DNA of 64,000 nucleotides from Bombus terrestris. Lineage: Eukaryota > Arthropoda > Insecta > Hymenoptera > Apidae. The stretch spans positions 19,421,334-19,485,333 of the forward strand of contig NC_063271.1 in assembly GCF_910591885.1 (NCBI RefSeq), written 5' to 3'. The notes below the pieces were generated by a model. It searched no databases. It was not told the DNA's origin and saw nothing but the letters and a program-made list of their open reading frames with translations. Shown here one piece after another: positions 15,534 to 31,745 of the stretch (the stretch's first letter is position 1; the number at the start of each line of letters is the position of its first letter). Both the position numbers and the translations under genes were made by a program.

Positions 15534-18293
15534 TATTACTATATAACGTATAACGTCGTATACTATTACTATAAAACGTATAACGTTATATACTATTACT
15601 ATATAACGTATAACGTTATATACTATTACTATATCACGTATAACGTTATATGCTATTACTATATAACGCATAACGTTATATACTATTACTATATAACGTA
15701 TAACGTTGTATACTATTACGTAATAACGTATATCGTTATATAGTATTACCATATCACGTATAACGTTATGTACTATTACGTACTAACGTATAACGTTATA
15801 TACCATTACATAATAACATATAAGGTTATATACTATTACGGAATAACGTATAACGTTATATACTATTACGTAATAACGTATAACTTTATATAGTATTGCC
15901 ATATCACGTATAACGTTGTATATTATTACGTACTAACGTATAACGTTATATACTATTACTATATAACGCATAACGTTATATACTATTACTATATAACGTA
16001 TAACTTCATATACTATTACTATATCACGTATAACGTTATATACTATTACCACATCACGTATAACGTTATATACTATTACGTATTAACGTTTAACGTTATA
16101 TACTATTACTATATAACGTATAACGTTATATACTATTACTATATAACGTATAGCGATATATACTATTACGTATTAACGTATAACGTTATATACTATTACG
16201 TAATAGCGTATAACGTTATATAGTATTACCATATCACGTATAACGTTGTATATTATTACGTACTAACGTATAACGTTATATGCTATTACTATATAACGTA
16301 TAACGTTATATACTACTACTATATAACGTATAACGTTATATACTATTACTGTATAACGTATAACGTTATATACTATTACTATATAACGCATAACGTTATA
16401 TACTATTACTATATAACGTATAACGTTATATACCATTACTATATAACGTATAACGTTATATACTATTACCATATCACGTATAACGTTATATACTATTACG
16501 TATTAACGTTTAACGTTATATACTATTACTATATAACGTATAACGTTTTATACTATTACGTATTAACGTTTAACGTTATATACTATTACTATATAACGTA
16601 TAACGTTATATACTATTACTATATAACGTATAACGATATATACTATTACGTATTAACGTATAACGTTGTATACTATTACGTAATAACGTATATCGTTATA
16701 TACTATTCCCATATCACGTATAACGTTATGTACTATTACGTACTAACGTATAACGTTATATACCATTACATAATAACATATAAGGTTATATACTATTACG
16801 TAATAACGTATAACGTTATATACTATTACTATATCACGTATAGCGTTATATACTATTACTATATCACGTATAACGTTATATACTATTACTATATCACGTA
16901 TAACGTTATATACTATTACCACATCACGTATAACGTTATATACTATTACGTACTATCGTATAACGTTGTATACTATTACGTAATAACGTATATCGTTATA
17001 TACTATAACCATATCACGTATAACGTTATGTACTATTACGTACTAACGTATAACGTTCTATACCATTACATAATAACATATAAGGTTATATACTATTACG
17101 TAATAACGTATAACGTTATATACTATTACGTACTAACGTATAACGTTATATACTATTACTATATAACGTATAACGATATATACTATTACGTATTAACGTA
17201 TAACGTTATATACTATTACTATATAACGCATAACGTTATATAATATTACTATATAACGTATAACGTTATATACTATTACTATATAACGTATAACGTTATA
17301 TACTATTACTATATAACGCATAACGTTATATACTATTACTATATAACGCATAACGTTATATAATATTACTATATAACGCATAACGTTATATAATATTACT
17401 ATATAACGTATAACGTTATGTACTATTACTATATAACGTATAACGTTATGTACTATTACTATATAACGTATAACGTTATATACTATTACTATATAACGCA
17501 TACCGTTATATAATATTACTATATAACGTATAACGTTATATACTATTACTATATAACGTATAACGTCATATACTTATACTCTATAACGTATAACGTTATA
17601 TACTATTACTATCTAACGTATAACGATATATACTATTACTATATAACGTATAACGTTATATACTATTACAATATAACGTATAACGATATATACTATTACT
17701 ATATAACGTATAACGTTATATACTATTACTATATAACGCATAACGTTATATACTATTACTATATAACGTATAACGTTATATACTATTACTATATAACGTA
17801 TAACGATATATACTATTCCGTACTATCGTATAACGTTATATACTATTACTATATAACGCATAACGTTATATACTATTACTATATAACGTATAACATTATA
17901 TACTATTACTATATAACGCATAACGTTATATAATGTTACTATATAACGTATAACGTTATATACTATTACTATATAACGTATAACGTTATATACTATTACT
18001 ATATAACGTATAACGATATATACTATTACGTAATAACGTATAACGTTATATACTATTACGTAATAACGTATAACGTTATATAGTATTGCCATATCACGTA
18101 TAACGTTGTATATTATTACGTACTAACGTATAACGTTATATACTATTACTATATAACGTATAACGTTATATACTATTACTATATAACGTATAACGTTATA
18201 TACTATTACGTAATAACGTATAACTTTATATAGTATTGCCATATCACGTATAACGTTGTATATTATTACGTACTAACGTATAACGTTATAAAC

Positions 18294-18321
18294 TATTACT
18301 ATATCGTATAAAGTTATATAC
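18294..18321. repeat. 28-bp monomer variant
   Basis: The unit has ATATCG in place of ATATAACG (2 bp lost) and AAAG in place of AACG. It follows a GTATTGCCATATCACG unit and a GTACTAACG unit, and two canonical monomers separate it from a CGCATAACCTTATATAAT unit. The same context recurs at other copies. Confidence 0.95.
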
Positions 18322-19320
18322 TATTACTATATAACGTATAACGTTATATACTATTACTATATAACGTATAACGTTATATACTATTACTATATAACGCATA
18401 ACCTTATATAATATTACTATATAACGTATAACGTTATATACTATTACTATATAACGTATAACGTTATATACTATTACTATATAACGTATAACGTTATATA
18501 CTATTACTATATAACGCATACCGTTATATAATATTACTATATAACGTATAACGTTATATACTATTACTATATAACGTATAACGTCATATACTTATACTAT
18601 ATAACGTATAACGTTATATACTATTACTATATAACGTATAACGATATATACTATTACTATATAACGTATAACGTTATATACTATTACAATATAACGTATA
18701 ACGATATATACTATTACTATATAACGTATAACGTTATATACTATTACTATATAACGTATAACGTTATATACTATTACTATATAACGTATAACGATATATA
18801 CTATTCCGTACTATCGTATAACGTTATATACTATTACTATATAGCGCATAACGTTATATACTATTACTATATAACGTATAACATTATATACTATTACTAT
18901 ATAACGCATAACGTTATATAATGTTACTATATAACGTATAACGTTATATACTATTACTATATAACGTATAACGTTATATACTATTACTATATAACGTATA
19001 ACGTTATATACTATTACTATATAACGTATAACGTTATATACTATTACGTAATAACGTATAACGTTATGTACTATTAAGTAATAACGTATAACGTTATATA
19101 CTATTACTATATAACGCATAACGTTATATACTATTACTATATAACGTATAACGTTATATACTATTACTATATAACGTATAACGATATATACTATTAATAT
19201 ATAACGTATAACGTTATATACTATTACAATATAACGTATAACGATATATACTATTACTATATAACGTATAACGTTATATACTATTACTATGTAACGTATA
19301 ACGATATATACTATTACGTA

Positions 19321-20139
19321 TTAACGTATAACGTTATATACTATTACTATATAACGTATAACGTTATATACTATTACTATATAACGCATAACGTTATATA
19401 CTATTACTATATAACGTATAACGTTATATACTATTACTATATAACGTATAACGTTATATACTATTACTATATAACGTATAACGATATATACTATTACGTA
19501 ATAACGTATAACGTTATATACTATTACGTAATAACGTATAACGTTATATAGTATTACTATATAACGCATAACGTTATATACTATTACTATATAACGCATA
19601 GCGTTATATACTATTACTATATAACGCATAACGTTATATACTATTACTATATAACGCATAGCGTTATATACTATTACTATATAACGTATAACGTTATATA
19701 CTATTACTATATAACGCATAACGTTATATAATATTACTATATAACGTATAACGATATATACTATTACGTAATAACGTATAACGTTATATACTATTACTAT
19801 ATAACGTATAAAGTTATATACTACTACTATATAACTTATAACGTCATATACTATTACTATATAACGTATAACGTTATATACTATTACTATATAACATATA
19901 ACGTTATATACTATTACTATATAACGCATAACGTTATATAATATTACTATATAACGTATAACGTTATATACTATTACTATATAACGTATAACGTTATATA
20001 CTATTACTATATAACGTATAACGTTATATACTATTACTATATAACGTATAACGATAGATACTATTACGTAATAACGTATAACGTTATATACTATTACGTA
20101 ATAACGTATAACGTTATATACTATTACTATATAACGCAT
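19321..20139. repeat. B module, copy 1
   Basis: This module of about 27 monomers has a fixed order that includes GTATTAACG, several canonical units, two GTAATAACG units, units with CGTATAAAG followed by TACTAC, an AACTTATAACG unit and an AACATATAACG unit. It recurs at 24,299-25,087 and 30,987-31,745. The copies differ by one to two whole monomers and a few bases; this copy has two extra units with CGCATAGCG. Confidence 0.78.
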
Positions 20140-20870
20140 AACGTTATATACTATTACTATATAACGTATAACGTTATATACTATTACTATATAACGTATA
20201 ACGATATATACTATTAATATATAACGTATAACGTTATATACTATTACAATATAACGTATAACGATATATACTATTACTATATAACGTATAACGTTATATA
20301 CTATTACTATGTAACGTATAACGATATATACTATTACGTATTAACGTATAACGTTATATACTATTACTATATAACGTATAACGTTATATACTATTACTAT
20401 ATGACGCATAACGTTATATACTTATACTATATAACGTATAACGTTATATACTATTACTATATAACGTATAACGATATATACTATAACTATATAACGTATA
20501 ACGTTATATACTATTAGAATATAACGTATAACGATATATACTATAACTATATAACGTATAACGTTATATACTATTACGTAATAGCGTATAACGTTATATA
20601 GTATTACTATATAACGCATAACGTTATATACTATTACTATATAACGCATAGCGTTATATACTATTACTATAACACGTATAACGTTATATACTATTACTAT
20701 ATAACGCATAACGTTATATACTATTACTATATAACGTATAACGTTATATACTATTACTATATAACGCATAACGTTATATAATATTACTATATAACGTATA
20801 ACGTTATATACTATTACTATATAACGTATAACGTTATATACTATTACTATATAACGTATAACGTTATATA

Positions 20871-21750
20871 GTAATACTATATAACGTATAACGTTATATA
20901 CTATTACTATATAACGTATAACGTTATATAGTAATACTATATAACGTATAACGTTATATACTATTACTATATAACGTAAAGCGTTATATACTATTACTAT
21001 ATAACGTATAACGTTATATAGTAATACTATATAACGTATAACGTTATATACTATTACTATATAGCGTATAACGATATATACTATTACTATATATCGTATA
21101 ACGTTATATACTATTACAATATAACGTATAACGATATATACTATTACTATATAACGTATAACGTTATATACTATTACTATATAACGTATAACGATATATA
21201 CTATTACGTATTAACGTATAACGTTATATACTATTACGTAATAGCGTATAACGTTATATAGTATTACTATATAACGGATAACGTTATATACTATTACTAT
21301 ATAACGTATAACGTTATATACTATTACTATATAACGTATAACGTTATATACTATTACTATATAACGCATAACGTTATATACTATTACTATATAACGTATA
21401 ACGTTATATACTATTACTATATAACGCATAACGTTATATAATATTACTATATAACGTATAACGTTATATACTATTACTATATAACGTATAGCGTTATATA
21501 CTATTACTATATAACGTATAACGTTATATACTATTACTATATAACGTATAACGATATATACTATTCCGTACTATCGTATAACGTTATATACTATTACTAT
21601 ATAACGGATAACGTTATATACTATTACTATATAACGTATAACGTTATATAGTATTACTATATAACGTATAACGTTATATAGTATTACTATATAACGTATA
21701 ACGTTATATACTATTACTATATAACGTATAACGTTATATAGTAATACTAT
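20871..21750. repeat. Cluster of reverse-complement 7-nt spacers (GTAATAC)
   Basis: The 7-nt spacer reads GTAATAC at 20,871, 20,931, 21,021 and 21,741, and GTCATAC at 21,831 just beyond. GTAATAC is the exact reverse complement of GTATTAC, the second most common form of this spacer. The flanking arms TATATA are self-complementary, so an inversion of the spacer leaves no other trace. Copies related by duplication lie at 26,029 and 28,159, with a further one at 32,447. Confidence 0.85.
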
Positions 21751-22881
21751 ATAACGTATAACGTTATATACTATTACTATATAACGTAAAGCGTTATATA
21801 CTATTACTATATAACGTATAACGTTATATAGTCATACTATATAACGTATAACGATATATACTATTCCGTACTATCGTATAACGTTATATACTATTACTAT
21901 ATAACGCATAACGTTATATACTATTACTATATAACGTATAACATTATATACTATTACTATATAACGCATAACGTTATATAATGTTACTATATAACGTATA
22001 ACGTTATATACTATTACTATATAACGTATAACGTTATATACTATTACAATATAACGTATAACGATATATACTATTACTATATAACGTATAACGTTATATA
22101 CTATTACTATATAACGTATAACGTTATATACTATTACTATATAACGTATAACGATATATACTATTCCGTACTATCGTATAACGTTATATACTATTACTAT
22201 ATAACGTATAACGTTATATACTATTACAATATAACGTATAACGATATATACTATTACTATATAACGTATAACGTTATATACTATTACTATATAACGTATA
22301 ACGTTATATACTATTACTATATAACGTATAACGATATATACTATTCCGTACTATCGTATAACGTTATATACTATTACTATATAACGCATAACGTTATATA
22401 CTATTACTATATAACGTATAACATTATATACTATTACTATATAACGCATAACGTTATATAATGTTACTATATAACGTATAACGTTATATACTATTACTAT
22501 ATAACGTATAACGTTATATACTATTACTATATAACGTATAACGATATATACTATTACGTAATAACGTATAACGTTATATACTATTACGTAATAACGTATA
22601 ACGTTATATACTATTACGTAATAACGTATAACGTTATGTACTATTAAGTAATAACGTATAACGTTATATAGTATTGCCATATCACGTATAACGTTGTATA
22701 TTATTACGTACTAACGTATAACGTTATATACTATTACTATATAACGTATAACGTTATATACTATTACTATATAACGTATAACGTTATATACTATTACGTA
22801 ATAACGTATAACGTTATATAGTATTGCCATATCACGTATAACGTTGTATATTATTACGTACTAACGTATAACGTTATAAAC

Positions 22882-22909
22882 TATTACTATATCGTATAAA
22901 GTTATATAC
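22882..22909. repeat. 28-bp monomer variant
   Basis: This is the same 2-bp loss and AAAG change as at 18,294, in the same left context. The downstream marker here is AACTCATAACCTTATATAAT. Confidence 0.95.
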
Positions 22910-24298
22910 TATTACTATATAACGTATAACGTTGTATACTATTACTATATAACGTATAACGTTATATACTATTACTATATAACTCATAACCTTATATAAT
23001 ATTACTATATAACGCATAACGTTATATACTATTACTATATAACGTATAACATTATATACTATTACTATATAACGCATAACGTTATATAATGTTACTATAT
23101 AACGTATAACGTTATATACTATTACTATGTAACGTATAACGTTATATACTATTACTATATAACGTATAACGTTATATACTATTACTATATAACGTATAAC
23201 GTTATATACTATTACGTAATAACGTATAACGTTATGTACTATTAAGTAATAACGTATAACGTTATATAGTATTGCCATATCACGTATAACGTTGTATATT
23301 ATTACGTACTAACGTATAACGTTATATACTATTACTATATAACGTATAAAGTTATATACTACTACTATATAACTTATAACGTCATATACTATTACTATAT
23401 AACGTATAACGTTATATACTATTACTACATAACATATAACGTTATATACTATTACTATATAACGCATAACGTTATATAATATTACTATATAACGTATAAC
23501 GTTATATACTATTACTATATAACGTATAACGTTATATACTATTACTATATAACGTATAACGTTATATACTATTACTATATAACGTATAACGATATATACT
23601 ATTACGTAATAACGTATAACGTTATATACTATTACGTAATAACGTATAACGTTATATACTATTACTATATAACGCATAACGTTATATACTATTACTATAT
23701 AACGTATAACGTTATATACTATTACTATATAACGTATAACGATATATACTATTAATATATAACGTATAACGTTATATACTATTACAATATAACGTATAAC
23801 GATATATACTATTACTATATAACGTATAACGTTATATACTATTACTATGTAACGTATAACGATATATACTATTACGTATTAACGTATAACGTTATATACT
23901 ATTACTATATAACGTATAACGTTATATACTATTACTATATAACGCATAACGTTATATACTTATACTATATAACGTATAACGTTATATACTATTACTATAT
24001 AACGTATAACGTTATATACTATTACGTAATAACGTATAACGTTATGTACTATTAAGTAATAACGTATAACGTTATATACTATTACTATATAACGCATAAC
24101 GTTATATACTATTACTATATAACGTATAACGTTATATACTATTACTATATAACGTATAACGATATATACTATTAATATATAACGTATAACGTTATATACT
24201 ATTACAATATAACGTATAACGATATATACTATTACTATATAACGTATAACGTTATATACTATTACTATGTAACGTATAACGATATATACTATTACGTA

Positions 24299-25087
24299 TT
24301 AACGTATAACGTTATATACTATTACTATATAACGTATAACGTTATATACTATTACTATATAACGCATAACGTTATATACTATTACTATATAACGTATAAC
24401 GTTATATACTATTACTATATAACGTATAACGTTATATACTATTACTATATAACGTATAACGATATATACTATTACGTAATAACGTATAACGTTATATACT
24501 ATTACGTAATAACGTATAACGTTATATAGTATTACTATATAACGCATAACGTTATATACTATTACTATATAACGCATAGCGTTATATACTATTACTATAT
24601 AACGTATAACGTTATATACTATTACTATATAACGCATAACGTTATATAATATTACTATATAACGTATAACGATATATACTATTACGTAATAACGTATAAC
24701 GTTATATACTATTACTATATAACGTATAAAGTTATATACTACTACTATATAACTTATAACGTCATATACTATTACTATATAACGTATAACGTTATATACT
24801 ATTACTATATAACATATAACGTTATATACTATTACTATATAACGCATAACGTTATATAATATTACTATATAACGTATAACGTTATATACTATTACTATAT
24901 AACGTATAACGTTATATACTATTACTATATAACGTATAACGTTATATACTATTACTATATAACGTATAACGATATATACTATTACGTAATAACGTATAAC
25001 GTTATATACTATTACGTAATAACGTATAACGTTATATACTATTACGTAATAACGTATAACGTTATATACTATTACTATATAACGCAT
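24299..25087. repeat. B module, copy 2
   Basis: This copy shares the monomer order of 19,321-20,139 and 30,987-31,745. It has one more GTAATAACG unit than the copy at 30,987. The first part of the module also recurs at 26,609-27,277 but is then joined to a different block, which shows that HORs here recombine at internal monomer boundaries. Confidence 0.78.
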
Positions 25088-25938
25088 AACGTTATATACT
25101 ATTACTATATAACGTATAACGTTATATACTATTACTATATAACGTATAACGATATATACTATTAATATATAACGTATAACGTTATATACTATTACAATAT
25201 AACGTATAACGATATATACTATTACTATATAACGTATAACGTTATATACTATTACTATGTAACGTATAACGATATATACTATTACGTATTAACGTATAAC
25301 GTTATATACTATTACTATATAACGTATAACGTTATATACTATTACTATATAACGCATAACGTTATATACTTATACTATATAACGTATAACGTTATATACT
25401 ATTACTATATAACGTATAACGATATATACTATAACTATATAACGTATAACGTTATATACTATTAGAATATAACGTATAACGATATATACTATAACTATAT
25501 AACGTATAACGTTATATACTATTAGAATATAACGTATAACGGTATATACTATTACGTATTAACGTATAACGTTATATACTATTACGTAATAGCGTATAAC
25601 GTTATATAGTATTACTATATAACGCATAACGTTATATACTATTACTATATAACGCATAGCGTTATATAGTATTACTATATAACGCATAACGTTATATACT
25701 ATTACTATATAACGCATAGCGTTATATACTATTACTATATAACGTATAACGTTATATACTATTACTATATAACGCATAACGTTATATACTATTACTATAT
25801 AACGTATAACGTTATATACTATTACTATATAACGCATAACGTTATATAATATTACTATATAACGTATAACGTTATATACTATTACTATATAACGTATAAC
25901 GTTATATACTATTACTATATAACGTATAACGTTATATA

Positions 25939-25945
25939 GTAATAG
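25939..25945. repeat. Reverse-complement spacer GTAATAG
   Basis: The 7-nt spacer is the exact reverse complement of CTATTAC, flanked by TATATA on both sides. The matching site at 20,931 has GTAATAC, so a single C/G change between the two forms is also possible here. Confidence 0.85.
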
Positions 25946-28068
25946 TATATAACGTATAACGTTATATACTATTACTATATAACGTAAAGCGTTATATACT
26001 ATTACTATATAACGTATAACGTTATATAGTAATACTATATAACGTATAACGTTATATACTATTACTATATAGCGTATAACGATATATACTATTACTATAT
26101 ATCGTATAACGTTATATACTATTACAATATAACGTATAACGATATATACTATTACTATATAACGTATAACGTTATATACTATTACTATATAACGTATAAC
26201 GATATATACTATTACGTATTAACGTATAACGTTATATACTATTACGTAATAGCGTATAACGTTATATAGTATTACTATATAACGGATAACGTTATATACT
26301 ATTACTATATAACGTATAACGTTATATACTATTACTATATAACGTATAACGTTATATACTATTACTATATAACGTATAACGTTATATACTATTACTATAT
26401 AACGCATAACGTTATATACTATTACTATATAACGTATAACGTTATATACTATTACTATATAACGCATAACGTTATATAATATTACTATATAACGTATAAC
26501 GTTATATACTATTACTATATAACGTATAGCGTTATATACTATTACTATATAACGTATAACGTTATATACTATTACTATATAACGTATAACGATATATACT
26601 ATTCCGTACTATCGTATAACGTTATATACTATTACTATATAACGCATAACGTTATATACTATTACTATATAACGTATAACATTATATACTATTACTATAT
26701 AACGCATAACGTTATATAATGTTACTATATAACGTATAACGTTATATACTATTACTATATAACGTATAACGTTATATACTATTACTATATAACGTATAAC
26801 GTTATATACTATTACTATATAACGCATAACGTTATATAATATTACTATATAACGTATAACGATATATACTATTACGTAATAACGTATAACGTTATATACT
26901 ATTACTATATAACGTATAAAGTTATATACTACTACTATATAACTTATAACGTCATATACTATTACTATATAACGTATAACGTTATATACTATTACTATAA
27001 AACATATAACGTTATATACTATTACTATATAACGCATAACGTTATATAATATTACTATATAACGTATAACGTTATATACTATTACTATATAACGTATAAC
27101 GTTATATACTATTACTATATAACGTATAACGTTATATACTATTACTATATAACGTATAACGATATATACTATTACGTAATAACGTATAACGTTATATACT
27201 ATTACGTAATAACGTATAACGTTATATACTATTACGTAATAACGTATAACGTTATATACTATTACTATATAACGCATAACGTTATATACTATTACTATAT
27301 AACGTATAACGTTATATACTATTACTATATAACGTATAACGATATATACTATTAATATATAACGTATAACGTTATATACTATTACAATATAACGTATAAC
27401 GATATATACTATTACTATATAACGTATAACGTTATATACTATTACTATGTAACGTATAACGATATATACTATTACGTATTAACGTATAACGTTATATACT
27501 ATTACTATATAACGTATAACGTTATATACTATTACTATATAACGCATAACGTTATATACTTATACTATATAACGTATAACGTTATATACTATTACTATAT
27601 AACGTATAACGATATATACTATAACTATATAACGTATAACGTTATATACTATTAGAATATAACGTATAACGATATATACTATAACTATATAACGTATAAC
27701 GTTATATACTATTAGAATATAACGTATAACGGTATATACTATTACGTATTAACGTATAACGTTATATACTATTACGTAATAGCGTATAACGTTATATAGT
27801 ATTACTATATAACGCATAACGTTATATACTATTACTATATAACGCATAGCGTTATATACTATTACTATATAACGTATAACGTTATATACTATTACTATAT
27901 AACGCATAACGTTATATACTATTACTATATAACGTATAACGTTATATACTATTACTATATAACGCATAACGTTATATAATATTACTATATAACGTATAAC
28001 GTTATATACTATTACTATATAACGTATAACGTTATATACTATTACTATATAACGTATAACGTTATATA

Positions 28069-28075
28069 GTAATAG
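28069..28075. repeat. Reverse-complement spacer GTAATAG
   Basis: This is the duplicate of the site at 25,939, at a 2,130-bp offset and with the same flanks. Confidence 0.85.
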
Positions 28076-29179
28076 TATATAACGTATAACGTTATATACT
28101 ATTACTATATAACGTAAAGCGTTATATACTATTACTATATAACGTATAACGTTATATAGTAATACTATATAACGTATAACGTTATATACTATTACTATAT
28201 AGCGTATAACGATATATACTATTGCTATATATCGTATAACGTTATATACTATTACAATATAACGTATAACGATATATACTATTACTATATAACGTATAAC
28301 GTTATATACTATTACTATATAACGTATAACGATATATACTATTACGTATTAACGTATAACGTTATATACTATTACGTAATAGCGTATAACGTTATATAGT
28401 ATTACTATATAACGGATAACGTTATATACTATTACTATATAACGTATAACGTTATATACTATTACTATATAACGTATAACGTTATATACTATTACTATAT
28501 AACGCATAACGTTATATACTATTACTATATAACGTATAACGTTATATACTATTACTATATAACGCATAACGTTATATAATATTACTATATAACGTATAAC
28601 GTTATATACTATTACTATATAACGTATAGCGTTATATACTATTACTATATAACGTATAACGTTATATACTATTACTATATAACGTATAACGATATATACT
28701 ATTCCGTACTATCGTATAACGTTATATACTATTACTATATAACGCATAACGTTATATACTATTACTATATAACGTATAACATTATATACTATTACTATAT
28801 AACGCATAACGTTATATAATGTTACTATATAACGTATAACGTTATATACTATTACTATATAACGTATAACGTTATATACTATTACTATATAACGTATAAC
28901 GATATATACTATTACGTAATAACGTATAACGTTATATACTATTACGTAATAACGTATAACGTTATATAGTATTGCCATATCACGTATAACGTTGTATATT
29001 ATTACGTACTAACGTATAACGTTATATACTATTACTATATAACGTATAACGTTATATACTATTACTATATAACGTATAACGTTATATACTATTACGTAAT
29101 AACGTATAACGTTATATAGTATTGCCATATCACGTATAACGTTGTATATTATTACGTACTAACGTATAACGTTATAAAC

Positions 29180-29207
29180 TATTACTAAATCGTATAAAGT
29201 TATATAC
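29180..29207. repeat. 28-bp monomer variant with an extra substitution
   Basis: This is the same lineage as the unit at 18,294, with one further base change (CTAAATCG for CTATATCG). The downstream CGCATAACCTTATATAAT marker is present. Confidence 0.95.
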
Positions 29208-30986
29208 TATTACTATATAACGTATAACGTTATATACTATTACTATATAACGTATAACGTTATATACTATTACTATATAACGCATAACCTTATATAATAT
29301 TACTATATAACGTATAACGTTATATACTATTACTATATAACGCATAACGTTATATAATATTACTATATAACGCATAACGTTATATAATATTACTATATAA
29401 CGTATAACGTTATGTACTATTACTATATAACGTATAACGTTATGTACTATTACTATATAACGTATAACGTTATATACTATTACTATATAACGCATAACGT
29501 TATGTACTATTACTATATAACGTATAACGTTATATACTATTACTATATAACGCATAACGTTATATAATATTACTATATAACGTATAACGTTATATACTAT
29601 TACTATATAACGTATAACGTCATATACTTATACTATATAACGTATAACGTTATATACTATTACTATATAACGCATAACGTTATATAATATTACTATATAA
29701 CGCATAACGTTATATAATATTACTATATAACGTATAACGTTATGTACTATTACTATATAACGTATAACGTTATGTACTATTACTATATAACGTATAACGT
29801 TATATACTATTACTATATAACGCATAACGTTATATAATATTACTATATAACGTATAACGTTATATACTATTACTATATAACGTATAACGTCATATACTTA
29901 TACTATATAACGTATAACGTTATATACTATTACTATATAACGTATAACGATATATACTATTACTATATAACGTATAACGTTATATACTATTACAATATAA
30001 CGTATAACGATATATACTATTACTATATAACGTATAACGTTTTATACTATTACTATATAACGTATAACGTTATATACTATTACTATATAACGTATAACGA
30101 TATATACTATTCCGTACTATCGTATAACGTTATATACTATTACTATATAACGCATAACGTTATATACTATTACTATGTAACGTATAACATTATATACTAT
30201 TACTATATAACGCATAACGTTATATAATGTTACTATATAACGTATAACGTTATATACTATTACTATATAACGTATAACGTTATATACTATTACTATATAA
30301 CGTATAACGTTATATACTATTACTATATAACGTATAACGTTATATACTATTACTATATAACGTATAACGTTATATACTATTACGTAATAACGTATAACGT
30401 TATGTACTATTAAGTAATAACGTATAACGTTATATAGTATTGCCATATCACGTATAACGTTGTATATTATTACGTACTAACGTATAACGTTATATACTAT
30501 TACTATATAACGTATAAAGTTATATACTACTACTATATAACTTATAACGTCATATACTATTACTATATAACGTATAACGTTATATACTATTACTATATAA
30601 CATATAACGTTATATACTATTACTATATAACGCGTAACGTTATATAATATTACTATATAACGTATAACGTTATATACTATTACTATATAACGTATAACGT
30701 TATATACTATTACTATATAACGTATAACGTTATATACTATTACTATATAACGTATAACGATATATACTATTACGTAATAACGTATAACGTTATATACTAT
30801 TACGTAATAACGTATAACGTTATATACTATTACTATATAACGCATAACGTTATATACTATTACTATATAACGTATAACGTTATATACTATTACAATATAA
30901 CGTATAACGATATATACTATTACTATATAACGTATAACGTTATATACTATTACTATGTAACGTATAACGATATATACTATTACGTA

Positions 30987-31745
30987 TTAACGTATAACGT
31001 TATATACTATTACTATATAACGTATAACGTTATATACTATTACTATATAACGCATAACGTTATATACTATTACTATATAACGTATAACGTTATATACTAT
31101 TACTATATAACGTATAACGTTATATACTATTACTATATAACGTATAACGATATATACTATTACGTAATAACGTATAACGTTATATACTATTACGTAATAA
31201 CGTATAACGTTATGTAGTATTACTATATAACGCATAACGTTATATACTATTACTATATAACGCATAGCGTTATATACTATTACTATATAACGTATAACGT
31301 TATATACTATTACTATATAACGCATAACGTTATATAATATTACTATATAACGTATAACGATATATACTATTACGTAATAACGTATAACGTTATATACTAT
31401 TACTATATAACGTATAAAGTTATATACTACTACTATATAACTTATAACGTCATATACTATTACTATATAACGTATAACGTTATATACTATTACTATATAA
31501 CATATAACGTTATATACTATTACTATATAACGCATAACGTTATATAATATTACTATATAACGTATAACGTTATATACTATTACTATATAACGTATAACGT
31601 TATATACTATTACTATATAACGTATAACGTTATATACTATTACTATATAACGTATAACGATATATACTATTACGTAATAACGTATAACGTTATATACTAT
31701 TACGTAATAACGTATAACGTTATATACTATTACTATATAACGCAT
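30987..31745. repeat. B module, copy 3
   Basis: The order of variants is that of the module at 24,299-25,087, one monomer shorter. The only clear base difference noticed is TTATGTAGTATTAC near 31,211, where the other copies have TTATATAG. Confidence 0.78.

Larger units (their letters stand above)
1..17093. repeat. Satellite sub-array A
   Basis: This stretch is defined by monomer variants that are absent or rare further right. The clearest is a CpG-free monomer beginning CATTACATAATAACATATAA followed by GG, seen 21 times (first at 511, last at 17,064-17,093). Others are a TGTTAC monomer ending CATTACATAC (for example 241, 901, 3,151, 5,371, 6,301, 8,851, 9,781, 12,661, 13,681, 14,581), monomers ending CGTTCTATAC, and AATTACCATA units (5,341, 6,271, 8,821, 9,751, 12,631). 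A recurring order is: TGTTAC unit, unit ending CGATATATAC, GTATTATCG unit, GTAATAGCG unit, CCATATCACG unit, GTACTATCG unit. The block is therefore a set of related HORs of unequal length and not a uniform array. It contains no gene. The right boundary is placed at the last CpG-free monomer; B-type markers first appear at about 17.57 kb. Confidence 0.85.
25081..28980. repeat. Tandem HOR pair at 2,100-2,190-bp offsets
   Basis: The segment from 25,081 matches 27,271 onward at 2,190 bp; later parts match at 2,130 bp (26,219 with 28,349) and 2,100 bp (26,609 with 28,709). The shrinking offset means that whole monomers were lost in steps of 30 or 60 bp between copies. The shared private variants are TATTAGAATA pairs, CGTAAAGCG, a GTAATAG spacer (25,939 and 28,069) and a GTAATAC spacer (26,029 and 28,159). 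Confidence 0.78.

Noticed and set aside
17573..17603. TTATACT in place of TATTACT as an insertion-deletion or inversion event.
   Set aside because: The unit stays 30 bp and TTATACT is not the reverse complement of TATTACT. It recurs throughout B and C as an inherited marker, so I treat it as an ordinary variant.
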